This document shows positions 9,801 through 21,640 of a stretch of DNA of 64,000 bases, in pieces. The DNA comes from Torreya grandis (Eukaryota; Streptophyta; Pinopsida; Cupressales; Taxaceae): the NCBI GenBank assembly GCA_037957365.1, contig JARHVA010002371.1:1240001-1304000 (forward strand), written 5' to 3'. The position numbers and the translations under genes are program-made. A model generated the notes under the pieces. The model ran no database searches. It was given only the letters and a program-made list of their open reading frames with translations, and was not told the DNA's origin. Numbering within the stretch: position 1 is the stretch's first letter; every line of letters starts with the position of its first letter.

Positions 9801-11742
9801 TATTAAAAAAATGTTTTTGACCCTTATTCTCAACTTTAGCTTTTGCTTCTTTTGATAGATAAAATTATCACAAAATCTATATTAGCATGTTTTCCTCTAT
9901 TTCCCTCACTCTTTTGATAAGGAATCATGATTTTCTATCATTATATCCCTTTTCACCCTTTGTCACATTTTTTTGTGATTTAAGTAATTCAAATTGTTCC
10001 ATGTATCTTTCCTCTTGATTTCCTTTCCTTTCACTCCACATTCGATAAAATAAGGTCAAAGTCAAGATAACACTTTTATTTCACCTAGATTTATGAGTCT
10101 CTTAGACCTCATACTCTTTGAAGTTATCTATCTTAGTAACTAAGTCCCATGTATTCAAATGAAAGTCATCTTTAGCACCCATGTTTAGTTTTCCAAATCC
10201 ATATAGAGGAGGAATAATAGAAAAAGCTATCAAAAAATTTAAAATCCAAATCATTTAAATAAAAGGTAATGATATATAAAAAGTAACATATAAATTTAAA
10301 AATTCAAAATATCACCAAAAAACATGATTACAAGCACATCTCCTATCTCTAATCAAAGCTTGAACTCCATAGTTGGCCTCACATAAAGCTGACGTCCATT
10401 GGGGTGAGATAGGCTAGTAGATTGGAATGGGAGAATTTAACAAACTCTATGGTTCTACCTACTTTCTCACACAAGTACTTAATCTTCACAATAGATGAAT
10501 GACTCTGTAAGGGGTCCTGAAGAATAGGGAACACGTTATGGGAAGGTAGGTCTATTTTACTTTTCTTGTATATAACCTTCATGGGATGATATATATACTA
10601 CATTTTTTGACCTAAGACTTGTGTGGCTAAGAAAATTTATTTAGAGTCCTTAAGGTTGACATTACTCTTGTTTTGACAAACCTAATTTGAGTTTCTTGAC
10701 TTTGTTAAAGAGTTATTTTACCTTAGTTTTCCCTTCATTTTCCCCTCCACCCATTTCATTTCCCTCCTTAATAGGAAAATTATGATTCTAAATATATTTT
10801 CCCTCTTCTCTAATTCCTTCTTATTCACCTTTTAAAAATATACTAGCAGTACTTTTTTTTCAGTTTTATCTATCCTTAGAGCAAAACAACATGTTTGAGT
10901 AACTCTAGATTACTTTATCTACATCATAAAATTACATTCCTAAACTTAATTTACTTTCCTTTTACCATTTGTCATTGAAGTACCATCTTGATATTATGGA
11001 CACCTGATTTTGTACCCTTTTTTCATTATTGAGTGAGGTTGGCTTATTACTTTTCACTCAACATGTTGTTTTCCTTTTTTATGCACCTTTTTCCATTGCT
11101 GATTGAGCAAGGATTATTATTGCTCACTCCCCAATGTTGTTTTACCATTTATTTTACCTTTACATCTATTTTTTAAGTAAAGATTGTTACTAATTTTACA
11201 TTTGATGTTTGATTACCATATTTTTGACATGTATCCTTGGTTTGATTTGGTGAGTTTTCATTTATTACTTAAGGTTTACTTGTTTAATTTTCTAGTTTTA
11301 GTATACTTGCCTTTTCGATTACCCAATTTACTCTTATTTTTTTTGACTTGGTCATTTGGTCTAACATAGCACTTGTCATCCCATATTGCCAAATTCTCAA
11401 GTACATCCCATCCACATAGCACCAGTTATCTTGTCTTTCTTTCATTTGTTTGTTTTTACTCTTTAGTTTTGTATTTTTGGGTTTGTTAAAAGCAGTCTTT
11501 ACACCCTAAAAAATCAAAAATAACAACACAATAGACAACCATCCCATGATAAAGATAAGTCAAGGTACACATCACATTTACCTTTTAGTTATTTTCCTTT
11601 TCAATCATTTAATTTTAGTTATTTTATTATTTAAAGTACTATAATTTTTTTTGGCATCAGTGTTATGTATTCTTATGTTCTTTCTTGAAGCACCATCCCC
11701 TATTAAGCATTAGTGACATGTGATTATCTTTGAGTGGGCATA

Positions 11743-12930
11743 TGTATACAAATAATATTTTAAACTTTTATCAAATATTAATGCTTTACATCTTATAGAA
11801 ACCCATCGAAACTCAATCTCTTTGAGTGCATACCCTAAAGGGTGCATCGAGAAAGGGGTGGGTAGGCCATTGGTGCTTCATAGGATTGTTGTCCCTTATT
11901 GTCATATTATTACCAATCCAACCCATTCCTAAAATCATTACCTAAGCTATTACTCTTCACTTTCACACTCTTCCAATCTTTTTCCTCTCTCCATCCCTCA
12001 TTTCCTCACCATAGTACCTTTTTGTTAGTCGACTATATTGGGTCAACTAGGTCAAACCTATAAAGTTTTAGGTGATATTCACTTAGGAATTAGTTTGGCC
12101 TTTGGTTGACCTAGCTCGAGACCTAGTGAATAATTATCCAAAATTGTATGAGGTCAATTGGGTTGACCTTTTCGACCAACATTTTTAGAATCATTTTAGG
12201 GAAATATTTGCCTATATATACAAGATCATTTCATCATTATTTCAATATGCAATCAAGAGATATTATTCACTCATGATTATTTACAATCCGCTCTTCCACC
12301 ATTCTACTTGAGGAGTCTTAGCTTAGGGTTTTTACTTGAAGACTCTAGTCTTGTGGATAAGTCTTGGATGCTTTGGCCTTTCTTAGTGATCCTTACAAAC
12401 CAAAACAACCTCTTGTGAATCCCCTTTGGCCAAGGGAGAGATTGAGTCTCGACAGTTTCACATTCATGTAAGTATTCTCTAATTTTGCTCCTCTCTTTAG
12501 TAGATAGAAGTAACATAAGTATTGGCTTTGAATAATATTACTCTTCATATTCCTTATATTAGGGTCTTACTCATACTTAGCTTAATTGAGATTCTCTTGT
12601 ACATGTTTTTATTGTTTACTAACCCCTTACTTTGTGCCATAAGATTTGGTGAGAACTATATTAGATTTAATTTTCTTGTCATTAAAATATGTGAAATATC
12701 AAAACCTAGGATCTCTTTAGGATTATTTTGTGATTGTCTTAGACTAGAAGCTTTGAAACCTCTTTAACATGATGTATTGTGATAAAATATCCCCTAAGCA
12801 GGTCTATCGGTTCCCCATATTAGTCATACTCCCACTTAATAAATCTATTCCCAAGTGGAAGTGTAGATATTTCCTATCTTCTCTGAGATAGGATTGATTT
12901 ATAGACATAATACATTTTTGATTGCATACA
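11743..12930 (+). repeat. 3' LTR of element F
   Basis: 1188 bp, homologous throughout to 6201-7388, starting TGTATACA and ending GCATACA. It is preceded by a GAGTGGGCATA purine-rich tract, a likely polypurine tract for plus-strand orientation. Confidence 0.92.
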
Positions 12931-12935
12931 AATAT
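12931..12935. repeat. Target site duplication AATAT, right copy (element F)
   Basis: Identical to 6196-6200. Downstream sequence resumes element B protease. Confidence 0.9.
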
Positions 12936-13420
12936 CACCTTCGAGTTCTATGTAAAAATTTCTTCTCAAGAGAATACCATAAGCTATTGGAATATCTACA
13001 ACAATAATGTTAATCTTAAAACTTTTCTAAGGAAATGATGCTAGGGCAACATGAGCATCTTTAATCTAATCAACTAGCAAAACTCACTTAGCTTCCATTG
13101 AGTAACAATGTCTAAAAATTTTGTGCAAGTCAAACCAAGAGCATGAGCAACTTTAGTAGGCATCACATTATCTAAGTCCCTATATCAATGATACCATTAC
13201 TAACTTTTCATACTTTAAAGAATAAATATATGTGGAAAGGATCAACCTTATTTGAATTAAACCTCACTACAGCCATAGATATTACTGGGTTGGAAGAAGG
13301 TGGTGTGGATAGTATATCTTTAATATTAGCTTTATTTTGAGTGGTATGTTTACCTTTGATAAACTCTACTAGCCTATCTAGTTGATCTGGGTAGGTTCTC
13401 AAATATTCATCTTGTGACAT
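12936..13420 (-). pseudogene. Element B protease relic with upstream linker
   Basis: An open stretch from 13420 gives MSQDEYLRTYPDQLDRLVEF and DILSTPPSSNPVISMAVVRF, a linker typical of the region before protease in this plant family. Protease follows: the catalytic loop reads I-D-I-G-T then a one-base loss, where ID-S-G-A-S would be expected; after the shift DNVMPTKVAHALGLTCTKF is clear, then INIIVVDIPIAYGILLRRNF near 12940-13010, which is the second hydrophobic half. Frameshifts and stops leave it non-functional. F interrupts the polyprotein just after this domain. Confidence 0.8.
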
Positions 13421-13989
13421 TTGGAAATTAGTCTTGGCAAACTAGAAAAAGAATAACCTTATACATTTTGAGATACACAAATATTCTTGACAAGAAGGGT
13501 GTGCTTTATATGACTAATAATTTCATTTACATAATATTTACCTATTTTAGCTATTGGTTGTTTTCCTTTCATTTGGATAGGAGGTGGTGTTCCTCATAGA
13601 AGAATAACTCTTGTAGGTTTTTCTTTATTTTCATTGTGATGCTTTCTATAATTTTGAGCTATTATAAATACCATGAATTATTGACTCTTCATGTATCCAA
13701 AATTGTCCTCATAATTTTATTCTTCTAAATTATATTCTATGAATACATTAGTAGAGTTGCCACTAGTTTTTTGAATTTCACATGCTTGAAGTTTTAGATA
13801 TTTCGATTCATTTTCTTCTTCAATCTCTTCATACCCAAATATATCTTATGTTTCCAAAATGACATTCACAAATGGATTTATATTTTGATGAGGTGGATCT
13901 TCTAATGCAATCTTATGTTGAGGAGCTTGCAATCGAGGATGACCTCTTTGAAAAAGGACATAATTTCTTTTTGAAATGTCTTGATAAAG

Positions 13990-14930
13990 AGCAATGATAG
14001 TTTTTTGAGGTGACTACTTTTTCAAATTTTCTATGTCATTAGTAATTTTCTATAAAATTTGTTTAATGGAATATTGACTCATATTCTATAATTTACCTTT
14101 TGACGGTTCTTTTTTAAGTTTTACAAACATTATCATATCATCTTTAACTTCAATAACCAATGTTTGGGCTACATTAAATCAACTACTCTGGCCCTTCTCA
14201 ATTGATATCTTACTTCTAAAAATTGTTAATTGATGAAAAAACATTTCTAATTTTCACCTGTAAGTTTAATAGTTACCATAATTTTATGTAGTACTTTGTT
14301 GAATTTAGCTATGAAGTCCCTCATTGGCTCATAAGTTTCCATCTTCATCTGAGTGAGTTGAGATAATAATGTATGTGTATCTTTTCTTGGTTTGAAGCTA
14401 ATTTCAAACTTGGTTTTCATATCATCATAATTTCTTATTACTCTTGAAGGAAGATTATAAAACCAATATGTAGCTCCATTTTGAAGAGTTTTAATAAACA
14501 ATCTCACTACAATGTCTTCATGTTTAACCTCTAAAACTCCACATGCCACTGAAAACACAACAATGTGTTTGTTTGGATGTTCCTTTCCATCCCTTGATTA
14601 TTATTTTTATTTTTTTATGTGAACCTCTAGGTAGTTCATGTAGTTATCCTAAGGCTAATGGACCAATTGTGTTACCCCATGGTTGTGTCATTATTGGGAA
14701 GATTACTTATAATGGGATAAAAGTTCCTAATAGAAAGAAAGCTTGACTTGTGATTTTTCCTCCTTGATATTATTTATATTTTTTTACATTTAAAAGGAGG
14801 TTTATTGCTCTCTTAAGATTACCCATTTATTTCGAACTTAACTTGAAACCTAAAGATTCTTGAAATTAATAAAGAAGATCAATTTCACCTCTAAACTTAC
14901 TAGCTTTAGTGAATCTTTTCTTTGCCATTT
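13990..14930 (-). pseudogene. Element B gag relic
   Basis: A likely start at 14930 gives MAKKRFTKASKFRGEIDLLY. A 103-residue open stretch (14558-14247) then gives the core capsid domain: ACGVLEVKHEDIVVRLFIKT, NGATYWFYNLPSRVI, DDMKTKFEISFKPRKDTHTL, QLTQMKMETYEPMRDFIAKF. This is the plant retrotransposon gag family that binds and packages element RNA. Stops break the part between start and core. The tail (14246-13421) is degraded and I could not place a zinc knuckle. Confidence 0.82.
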
Positions 14931-15794
14931 TTGAAATATCTAATGTTGATGAAGAGATTTCTCAAATTGAAGAACTATCTATGCTGGTATTCTTTGTTGA
15001 ATTCTTTATTCAACTAGTGTTTCAACCCTTTGTGCCAAAATTACATGGTCTTATTCTTCTTATAAAACCTCAACAACTATATGAAAATGTGTTAAACTAA
15101 TTCTATTATCCTAGGTAAGTGCTCTCAAGTCAGATGAAATATCTTCTTGAGTTTGGATTCAACCAATCAAGATTAGGCTGAATAACTAAAGCTTGAAGTT
15201 CTTGGATGGTCATGAGAATAAATTTTAGCTGTAAAAGTCTCTGAGTAGCTATGTGAATTGTTCTTCATACATATATTCTTCCTTATCTTCTATAAATAAT
15301 TTCATCATTTCTTATAACAATGATTTCACAATCTTCTTCTATATTGATTATTGTAGTAATGGTATTGAATTAAGTGTAACTTGATTTATTATCCTAGTCT
15401 AGTTATCAAAGACATGAAGCAATATCTTCTTTTACTAAATATATCTAATTTAAACTAGGCTGATGGTCAAGATTTTAAAGGGTTGAAATGGTCATATGTG
15501 ATTTCACTAATTTTGAGTTGTTAAATGAACCCTATGATCTTTACTTTGTGCATGAATTCTTTCTACTCTTTCTACATGTTCTAATTCTTGATTTAAAATT
15601 ACTAAGATAATTTGAAACTAAGCTACTAAAACTTGATCAAATTCCCAAGTAAGTTATCTGATGTGTAGGATAATACCTAACTATGTAGATTATTCCAAAT
15701 CTAGTTCAGGCTGATAGAGTGGTCCTTGAGTTGATGGCAAAGTCATATGGACCAATATCTTAAAATGTGGGTTTCATGAATGTTGCAAATATGT
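14931..15794 (-). other. Element B leader, nothing recognised
   Basis: This lies between the primer site and the gag start. It is AT-rich with short open frames only. I see no domain and no clear repeat. Confidence 0.5.
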
Positions 15795-15812
15795 GTCCCA
15801 TGATAGGTGCCA
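15795..15812 (-). promoter_or_regulatory. Element B primer binding site (tRNA-Lys-like, decayed)
   Basis: The minus strand reads TGGCACCTATCATGGGAC, which differs from TGGCGCCCACCGTGGGGC only by C/T and G/A transitions. It stands between the leader and the LTR candidate and supports minus orientation. Confidence 0.65.
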
Positions 15813-15820
15813 AAAACTAT

Positions 15821-16615
15821 TGGCACAAAAATTTGTTGAGGGACAAATAGACATTTCCTATCAACAATTAAGGGATGAAATCCCTCTCCTATTAGTAGGT
15901 AAAGCTACCTTTATTGAAAGCCAAAATGATGTTGTAAAGTAAAATATTTAAAAAAAATTGGATTTTATTTGGTTAGAATTTTTAATCTAAAATTATAAAA
16001 AGGTTGGAGAAAGGAAAAAATGATAGAGAGGTCTATAGGGGAAGTATATCTTGAAAAGATAGGAAAGACAACACAACCAACAAGATGAATCCAAAAACCT
16101 ATTGGAAATGTCAAGAGATTTAGAGTTTAATTCTAATGGAAAACCTCTCTCATTAAATGGATATGAAAGACATAAATACGTTTATAAAAATGCATGACAT
16201 ACATCAAAATGACCACATAACTGATAGCATAAAATAATGATCTATCTATATTTTGTTACTAAAAAGTATAGAGTTTACTTTCTAACTCCACTAAGATTTA
16301 TCCAAAAATGAAAACTACAAATATATATTCAAAAATAAATGTTATAATGAATATTTTGTGATTATTTACTAGTTCATAACAACTTTGATAACATTTTGAA
16401 GATGAAGATTTGAATACATGTAAATAGTAAATACATACATTATCTACATAACAATCATGAATGCAAAGTTTACAACAAACTTCCCTTTGTATTTGATCTT
16501 TGATGGATTACAAATGTAATTTCCACTTTCAGATGTTTTCTTCGATATTTCTAATTGTCAAGACCCTACAAATAAGCCCCTAAATAATATTTCTATCTTG
16601 AAATGGGTGGTTACA
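15821..16615 (-). repeat. 5' LTR candidate of element B
   Basis: The inner edge TG on the plus strand (15821) follows the primer site by eight bases. The outer edge is placed at 16615 because the minus strand there begins TGTAACCACCCATTT, a typical LTR start. The partner LTR is outside the window, so the outer boundary is inferred, not verified by comparison. Confidence 0.45.
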
Positions 16616-16639
16616 ATGTGTAACCACTTTTTTTAAGAA

Positions 16640-16860
16640 TTAGGGACTTGTAAAAATATATTACTGAATTTACATATCTGAAAAATTGTAAAAATGCGTT
16701 GAGGAATTTGTATAACTTGAAAAATTTCTTTGGTATTTTTAAAACTTGCAAAATCATGTTATCAAATTTACATAACTTGAAAAAATGCAATAGCAAATTT
16801 TCATGACTTCAAAATTGAAAAAATACCTTAGTACAATTTCATGAGATACAATGTGTAAAT
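16640..16860 (+). repeat. Degenerate tandem repeat
   Basis: Variants of AATTTACATAACTTGAAAAA recur at about 16670, 16710, 16770, 16797 and 16838, separated by 30-60 bp of AAAAT-rich sequence. Copies are imperfect in length and sequence. Confidence 0.5.
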
Positions 16861-16929
16861 TTTAAATACATAATATGAGTTGAAAATCTTAAGTTAGGGA
16901 CTTGAGCAAACATCTTTGAGGAATCAACC

Positions 16930-19110
16930 CACATCTTCTTCGTTGAGGATAATAGGAACTTCTTGTTTCTATTATTGGAGCTTCATCTTCTCACCTTGAT
17001 ATTTTTAAAATCTCTACATTATCTTGAGGACCTTTCCTTCATCAGGATGATCTGAATACATGAAAACTACCTCTACATCATAATGTAGCTCCACCATTTT
17101 GGTAGTTATGGCATTATATTTCTTCACTATTGCATTGAGATTATCTAAGTTGAACTAATACTTGACCAACTGATGAATCAATCTAGAATTGAAATCAGAA
17201 TTAGAAGTTAGAATCTCCTCAATGTTCTTAAAATAGTTGATGACAATTTTTGTAAAGATGACTTTACTATCATTGTTGGTGATTTTAAAATTCAATTTCT
17301 CAAGTGTTCCTATTATATCTAGAATAACATATCCTCCATGGATTTAGAATTGAATAAATTTTTAATATCTTTTTTGATGTTATGAATTATGAATCTAACA
17401 TCTCCAAGAATTTAGTAAGATATATAGCTTCAATTTCTCAAACAAGATCATCTTAATCAGCTTTATATATTTCTTTTAATTTAGGAAGTAATTCTTCCCA
17501 TTTCTACACCTCCTTATTATACTTGTCTTCTACCTTTGATGCATCATCATATTATGATTGGATATCAAAACATAGATCCATTGTAGCTTGAATGGAATTG
17601 ATTCCAAGTTACAAAATTTCTATTGACCAATATTTTATTGCTTTACCCATGGTTATAAATTCTTTTGTGATGTTTCAATATCTAAGATGTGATGAAAAAT
17701 TGAAGAATAAGATTGAACTAACTTAATCAATTTTTCAACCACTAATTTTAATTGTTCAACCTTCTCTTTGAGTTTATCTTTGGTAACTTTATCATGGTCT
17801 ATTTTTTTGAACAAAATGCTAATAGCAGTTTAAACATCTTCCTTCATTCCCTCCCTTTTAGATTTTCTCAATGTATTGTTGTTATTTGATAATCTAACCT
17901 ATCAAAAAAAACTTATCCTTCTCTTCAGGGGGAGTGGCTAGTTCTACATATATTTATCCTTTTAGGTTTATTGATTACCCATAGAGGAATAGAACTTATT
18001 GCACTGAAATTAATTTCTTGCAATTCGAAAACCTTCTTCCTTTTATTCACCTCTTCATCACTTGCCAATTAGGAACCTTGACATTGACAAGAGATTACTA
18101 CATTTGGATAGACTCAGATTTTGTGGAAGTATTAAGAAAGGGAATAATATTTTATATCATTTCATCCTTTTCTTTAACCACAGGACTTGCGGTTTTTGGT
18201 GAAGGTTCAAAAATCAATTTAAGATTTGGAGGAGGATGAAGAGGTATAAAATCATCAGGTTGAGTTGAGGATGTTGGTAACAATGAGGATTCAAATTCAA
18301 GGAATTTTTTATTAGTATTTATTACTAAGAATTGAGGTTGAGCAAAACTATTAAGAGGAATATAAGTAATTGGTAAACAAGACTATTTCTTTCCTAGCAT
18401 TTTGATTTTTAACTTGAGATGCCTAGAACTTGAAGCAATTGTTGAGATAGTTTTTTTTTCTACCTCTCCTTTTGTTTTAGGAAGATCTTCACTTGCAGTC
18501 ACTTGAGATGTCCCAAATTATTCTTTTTTGTTTTTTTTTATGTAAGCTTCTTATTTCATATTATGTTGTTGGTGGTGGAGGAAATCCTACCAGATCAACA
18601 TTTACTCCTCTATTTTTCAACCACCACAATGTTTTTTGAAGAACATCCCAAGTTCTACTTATAAGAGAAATCAATTCTTTCTTGCTCAAATCAATCTTCA
18701 GCATTGGTTGAGATTCAAGTTTTTATTTTTGAAAAATAGGGTCCAAAGTACCTTCATCACCAATTATTTTTGTAGGGACTTTTGCAATTATAAATTCAAT
18801 AACCTATTTCACTATGAATCATGAGCAATACCTGATTCTCCCATCCTTTTCATCATTGTCATCTATCCAATAGTATTCAAAATGAGGAACATGCTAATAT
18901 GAAGCCCTGAAAACATGTGTCATTACTCCCTCAATTATCTTTGCTTTAGCCAGTGACGAGTATGTGCATCTACCAATGGAGATATGAAATTTTACTCTAG
19001 TTTTATGTTTAGTATCTAGGAACTTGTGAGTCTTAGATAATCATATTACAAATTTCATTAGGTCCCATATATCATAAACATTCTTATAGAGCATATATGG
19101 ATATAGCTCA
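16930..19110 (-). pseudogene. Unidentified minus-strand coding relic
   Basis: Long stretches of the minus strand translate into protein-like sequence with few stops. Upper end (about 19100-18840): LMKFVI, LSKTHKFLDTKHKTRVKFHI, GRCTYSSLAKAKIIEGVMTH, PHFEYYWIDDNDEKDGRIRY. Middle (about 17900-17700): a Lys/Glu/Leu-rich coiled-coil-like stretch with DKVTKDKLKEKVEQLKLVVE-like content. Lower end (about 17290-17000): LEKLNFKITNNDSKVIFTKI, NAITTKMVELHYDVEVVFMY. I do not recognise the family. Its setting among retroelements suggests an accessory ORF of a transposable element. It ends near 19120 where sequence homologous to element C begins. Confidence 0.45.
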
Positions 19111-19119
19111 CATTAGTAA

Positions 19120-20640
19120 ACCTTTTTTTATCAAATCATGTTCATGCAAAGCATTTGAAAGCCTCATTTTCATTAAGCCAATTCAACTTCAGTTTTGTTA
19201 AGCCTTTGTTAATGATATTATCATGCCTTTCTTACCCTATCATTATTAGTTAATGAATACATGTGTCTCATGATTCTTTTATCTTTTCCAACATTTATTT
19301 TTTTACCTATACAAAATTTATGTTTCTTCATTATATCCCAATATCACATATCTTATACAAACATTCAAAACATTATTTTCATCACAAGACTAATCTATAT
19401 GCCTAAGAACATTATGATCCATGTCCTATCTATGCACCCAAACATCAAATGCATCATAAACCACATCCTCAAAATAAAGAATCAAAACCATCCTATCTAT
19501 TATCATGACCAAACACCTCATCTCTCATACATAAACAAAACATCACCTAAAACTATCAACATATCAACTTCAAACATCTAATCACAAAACACATTTCAAT
19601 TCCTTCATCTTATCATCCATAATATATACATCATACCTCATCACAAGACAAGATGACACATATTGTTTATTTCACATATCCTCATATATACACATATCAT
19701 CTCATACAAAATGGGGTATGAGCATCTTACCATTCATAAACCTTAAAAGACACATCATACACATTCATAATATCAAAACTCATAAGATAATAGTAAACCA
19801 CATATTCATAATTTTATCAATCACATCATGTTGATAAACGACATAATCCATGTCATCATACCATTTTCCATAAACATTATAAGCAAACCACATCATAACC
19901 ATGAAATAACCATGTCATACTTATAAAACTATGTCATCATCACATCATGCACAAACACCATTCTATGGCCAAACTCAAAATCCATCTAATAACCAAAGCA
20001 TATACTTATACAAGTAAAAACACTCATAACATAATCAAATCAATCATACATACCTAAGCTCATGTCATCACTTATCAAAAATACCATCAAAAAATCATAA
20101 TCATAAGTCTATCCATCATATCCATCATCTTAATACATCATATCCATCACATGAACAAAATGTGAATTGTAATAATCAATCTACATATCCCCTCATGGGT
20201 AAAAGTCCTCATATCAAAACATTATCATCATCAACATCAAAATAATCAAATGTCAACATGTCATTAATATAATCAAATGTCATTAATATAATCAACACAT
20301 ACTAATCATATACATCATCATCATCCAAGTCATACATGTTAGTGAATTATACATCATAATACAAGAAATACATGTCATAATATATCTAGGTCTCTCACTC
20401 ATATACATCTCACATCTTCAGCACATAGGATAGTATCAAAACAACATACATCCATCAAGCCCCAGGAGTACAACTATGAATGGTTCCACCTACACCTATA
20501 CTTTCACTCCTATATGGTGGTGGTCACCCTAAAACCCCTACTTAATTGACTATTATAGATGGGCCACCTACTAAGTTGGCCTTTACTCTCTATATCTCAT
20601 CTCTAGTGGTAACTATGTTATCACTATCACCTCATAATAT
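19120..20640 (+). repeat. CAT-rich low-complexity block of relic G, homologous to the 3' region of element C
   Basis: The plus strand is dominated by CATCA, CATAT and AACCA strings. The beginning (ATGCAAAGCATTTGAAAGCC, ACACATGTGTCTCATGATTC) and the end (CCACCTACTAAGTTGGCC, TTACTCTCTATATCTC) each match the reverse complement of element C, at about 47380-47570 and 46430-46620. The interior corresponds to the TGATG-rich block of C at 46600-47350. The 106-residue open frame inside (19261-19581) is a by-product of low complexity and not a gene. Confidence 0.7.
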
Positions 20641-20689
20641 CTTAGATCCTCAATGGTGGCTAGGTATCATGTCTTCATAACTAGGTTAG

Positions 20690-21640
20690 GTGTTCCTCAT
20701 GTTGTTGTTACAATCACTCCTACCATCTATCTTAATGAATCTCAAACTCCCAAAAAATCTTTTAGCCTCAATAAATCCCTTAAGCTCAACAGGTCCCTTA
20801 GGTTTATCAAGCACCTTATACCCAACCTTTTCAACAATATGTTCCTTCAATGATCTATTATGTAGCTTCATCCCAACTAGTGATAAAAAATTATGTACAA
20901 TCTTTCCCACAATAGATTATTCCATTACAAATCCCTTAATACGTAGCCACATCTCAACCTATTATGTCTACTATGACAATATATTTTCCCTCGCAACCTA
21001 TGTCTAGTTCCTTACTAGGTTATCAACTCCCTCAATAGAATATCTTAGGAAGTATACCTTAGAATAATACTCAAGTAGACCTCTTAAATATCCTTATGAA
21101 TAGGATGGCTAGTTTGGAAGCTTCCACCTCAGAACATAGTAGAATGCTCACATATGAATATATTTTTAATGAGCCTATCAACCCTTTAATTCCTATCTAA
21201 CCATATCCCTCATAGTGGGAACTTATTAAATTAATTAAATTTTAGAATAAAGGAGATCCCCAGTAGCATCTTAGAGCTTTTCAAAATGCATGTTATCTTA
21301 TAACACATGATGATGATCTCTTACTTAGGAAATTTCCCATATCATTAATAGGAGCTACATTAGATTGGTATAACTCCATTCCTTGGCATTCCCTCTTTTC
21401 CTTTGGGCACTTAGCCCAAATTTTCTTGTAACACTTCTCGATTAACATTGCTCAAAAAGTGACTATCACAAACCAAGGTCCCTATCTAACAATCTATATT
21501 CTTACTTCCATATAAATTCTCATGTTATAAGGCTCATTTTAAAACATTTGAATAACATATTGAATGAATGCATCACTCACCCTCTAAAAATGACGAGCAC
21601 TTTCCATATAAATTCTCATATATCTTATAGGTCTTGATGT
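20690..21640 (+). pseudogene. Relic G: Tat-like gag fragment
   Basis: The plus strand gives LLNILMNRMASLEASTSEHS, a Pro-rich approach, then GDPQ, HLRAFQNACYLITHDDDLLL, RKFPISLIGATLDWYNSIPW, FSFGHLAQIFL, FSINIAQKVTITN. This aligns residue by residue with gag of element C (LRSFFHSFYLITYDDALLLH and following), only on the opposite strand. It is interrupted by stops. No LTR precedes it: the CAT-rich block abuts it directly, although in element C that block is at the far 3' end. Confidence 0.8.

Larger units (their letters stand above)
7389..11742 (+). other. Interior of element F: non-coding, repeat-rich
   Basis: No retroviral domain is visible on either strand. Contents in order are a primer-site-like block, an array of GGTTGACC/GGTCAACC motifs, a leader block shared with element C, a second group of the same motifs (8845-8960), a four-copy 42-bp repeat, a three-copy 117-bp repeat, and about 1.9 kb of AT-rich sequence in which I see nothing. 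The few short open frames show no known domain. Confidence 0.75.
6201..12930 (+). mobile_element. Element F: large non-coding LTR element (LARD-like) inserted in element B
   Basis: Two 1188-bp LTRs (6201-7388 and 11743-12930) start TGTATACA and end TGTATACA or GCATACA, flanked by the perfect target duplication AATAT. The element is 6730 bp. A primer-site-like block follows the left LTR, and a GAGTGGGC-type purine tract precedes the right LTR, so it is oriented plus. No gag or pol similarity was found in any frame of the 4.35 kb interior, which is instead rich in short repeats. A leader block near 8342-8440 matches element C. A hand count over the first 155 LTR bases gave about 29 differences, so the insertion is old. 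Confidence 0.92.
4734..16615 (-). mobile_element. Element B: Ty3/gypsy (Tat-like) element with RNase H upstream of RT, split by element F
   Basis: Read on the minus strand, a 5' LTR candidate (16615-15821), a primer site (15812-15795), gag (about 14930-13990), protease (about 13420-12936), then after element F an RNase H domain (6060-5530) and RT (5500-4734) form one degenerate polyprotein. F (6201-12930) entered between protease and RNase H. A entered RT at 4733, so the rest of RT and any integrase lie left of the window. Gag and protease sequence types match plant gypsy elements of the Tat group as I know them. The domain order PR, RNase H, RT is unlike the common RT, RH, IN order. Confidence 0.8.

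Noticed and set aside
19261..19581. 106-residue plus-strand open frame
   Set aside because: It lies in the CAT-rich low-complexity block, has no domain, and is explained by composition.
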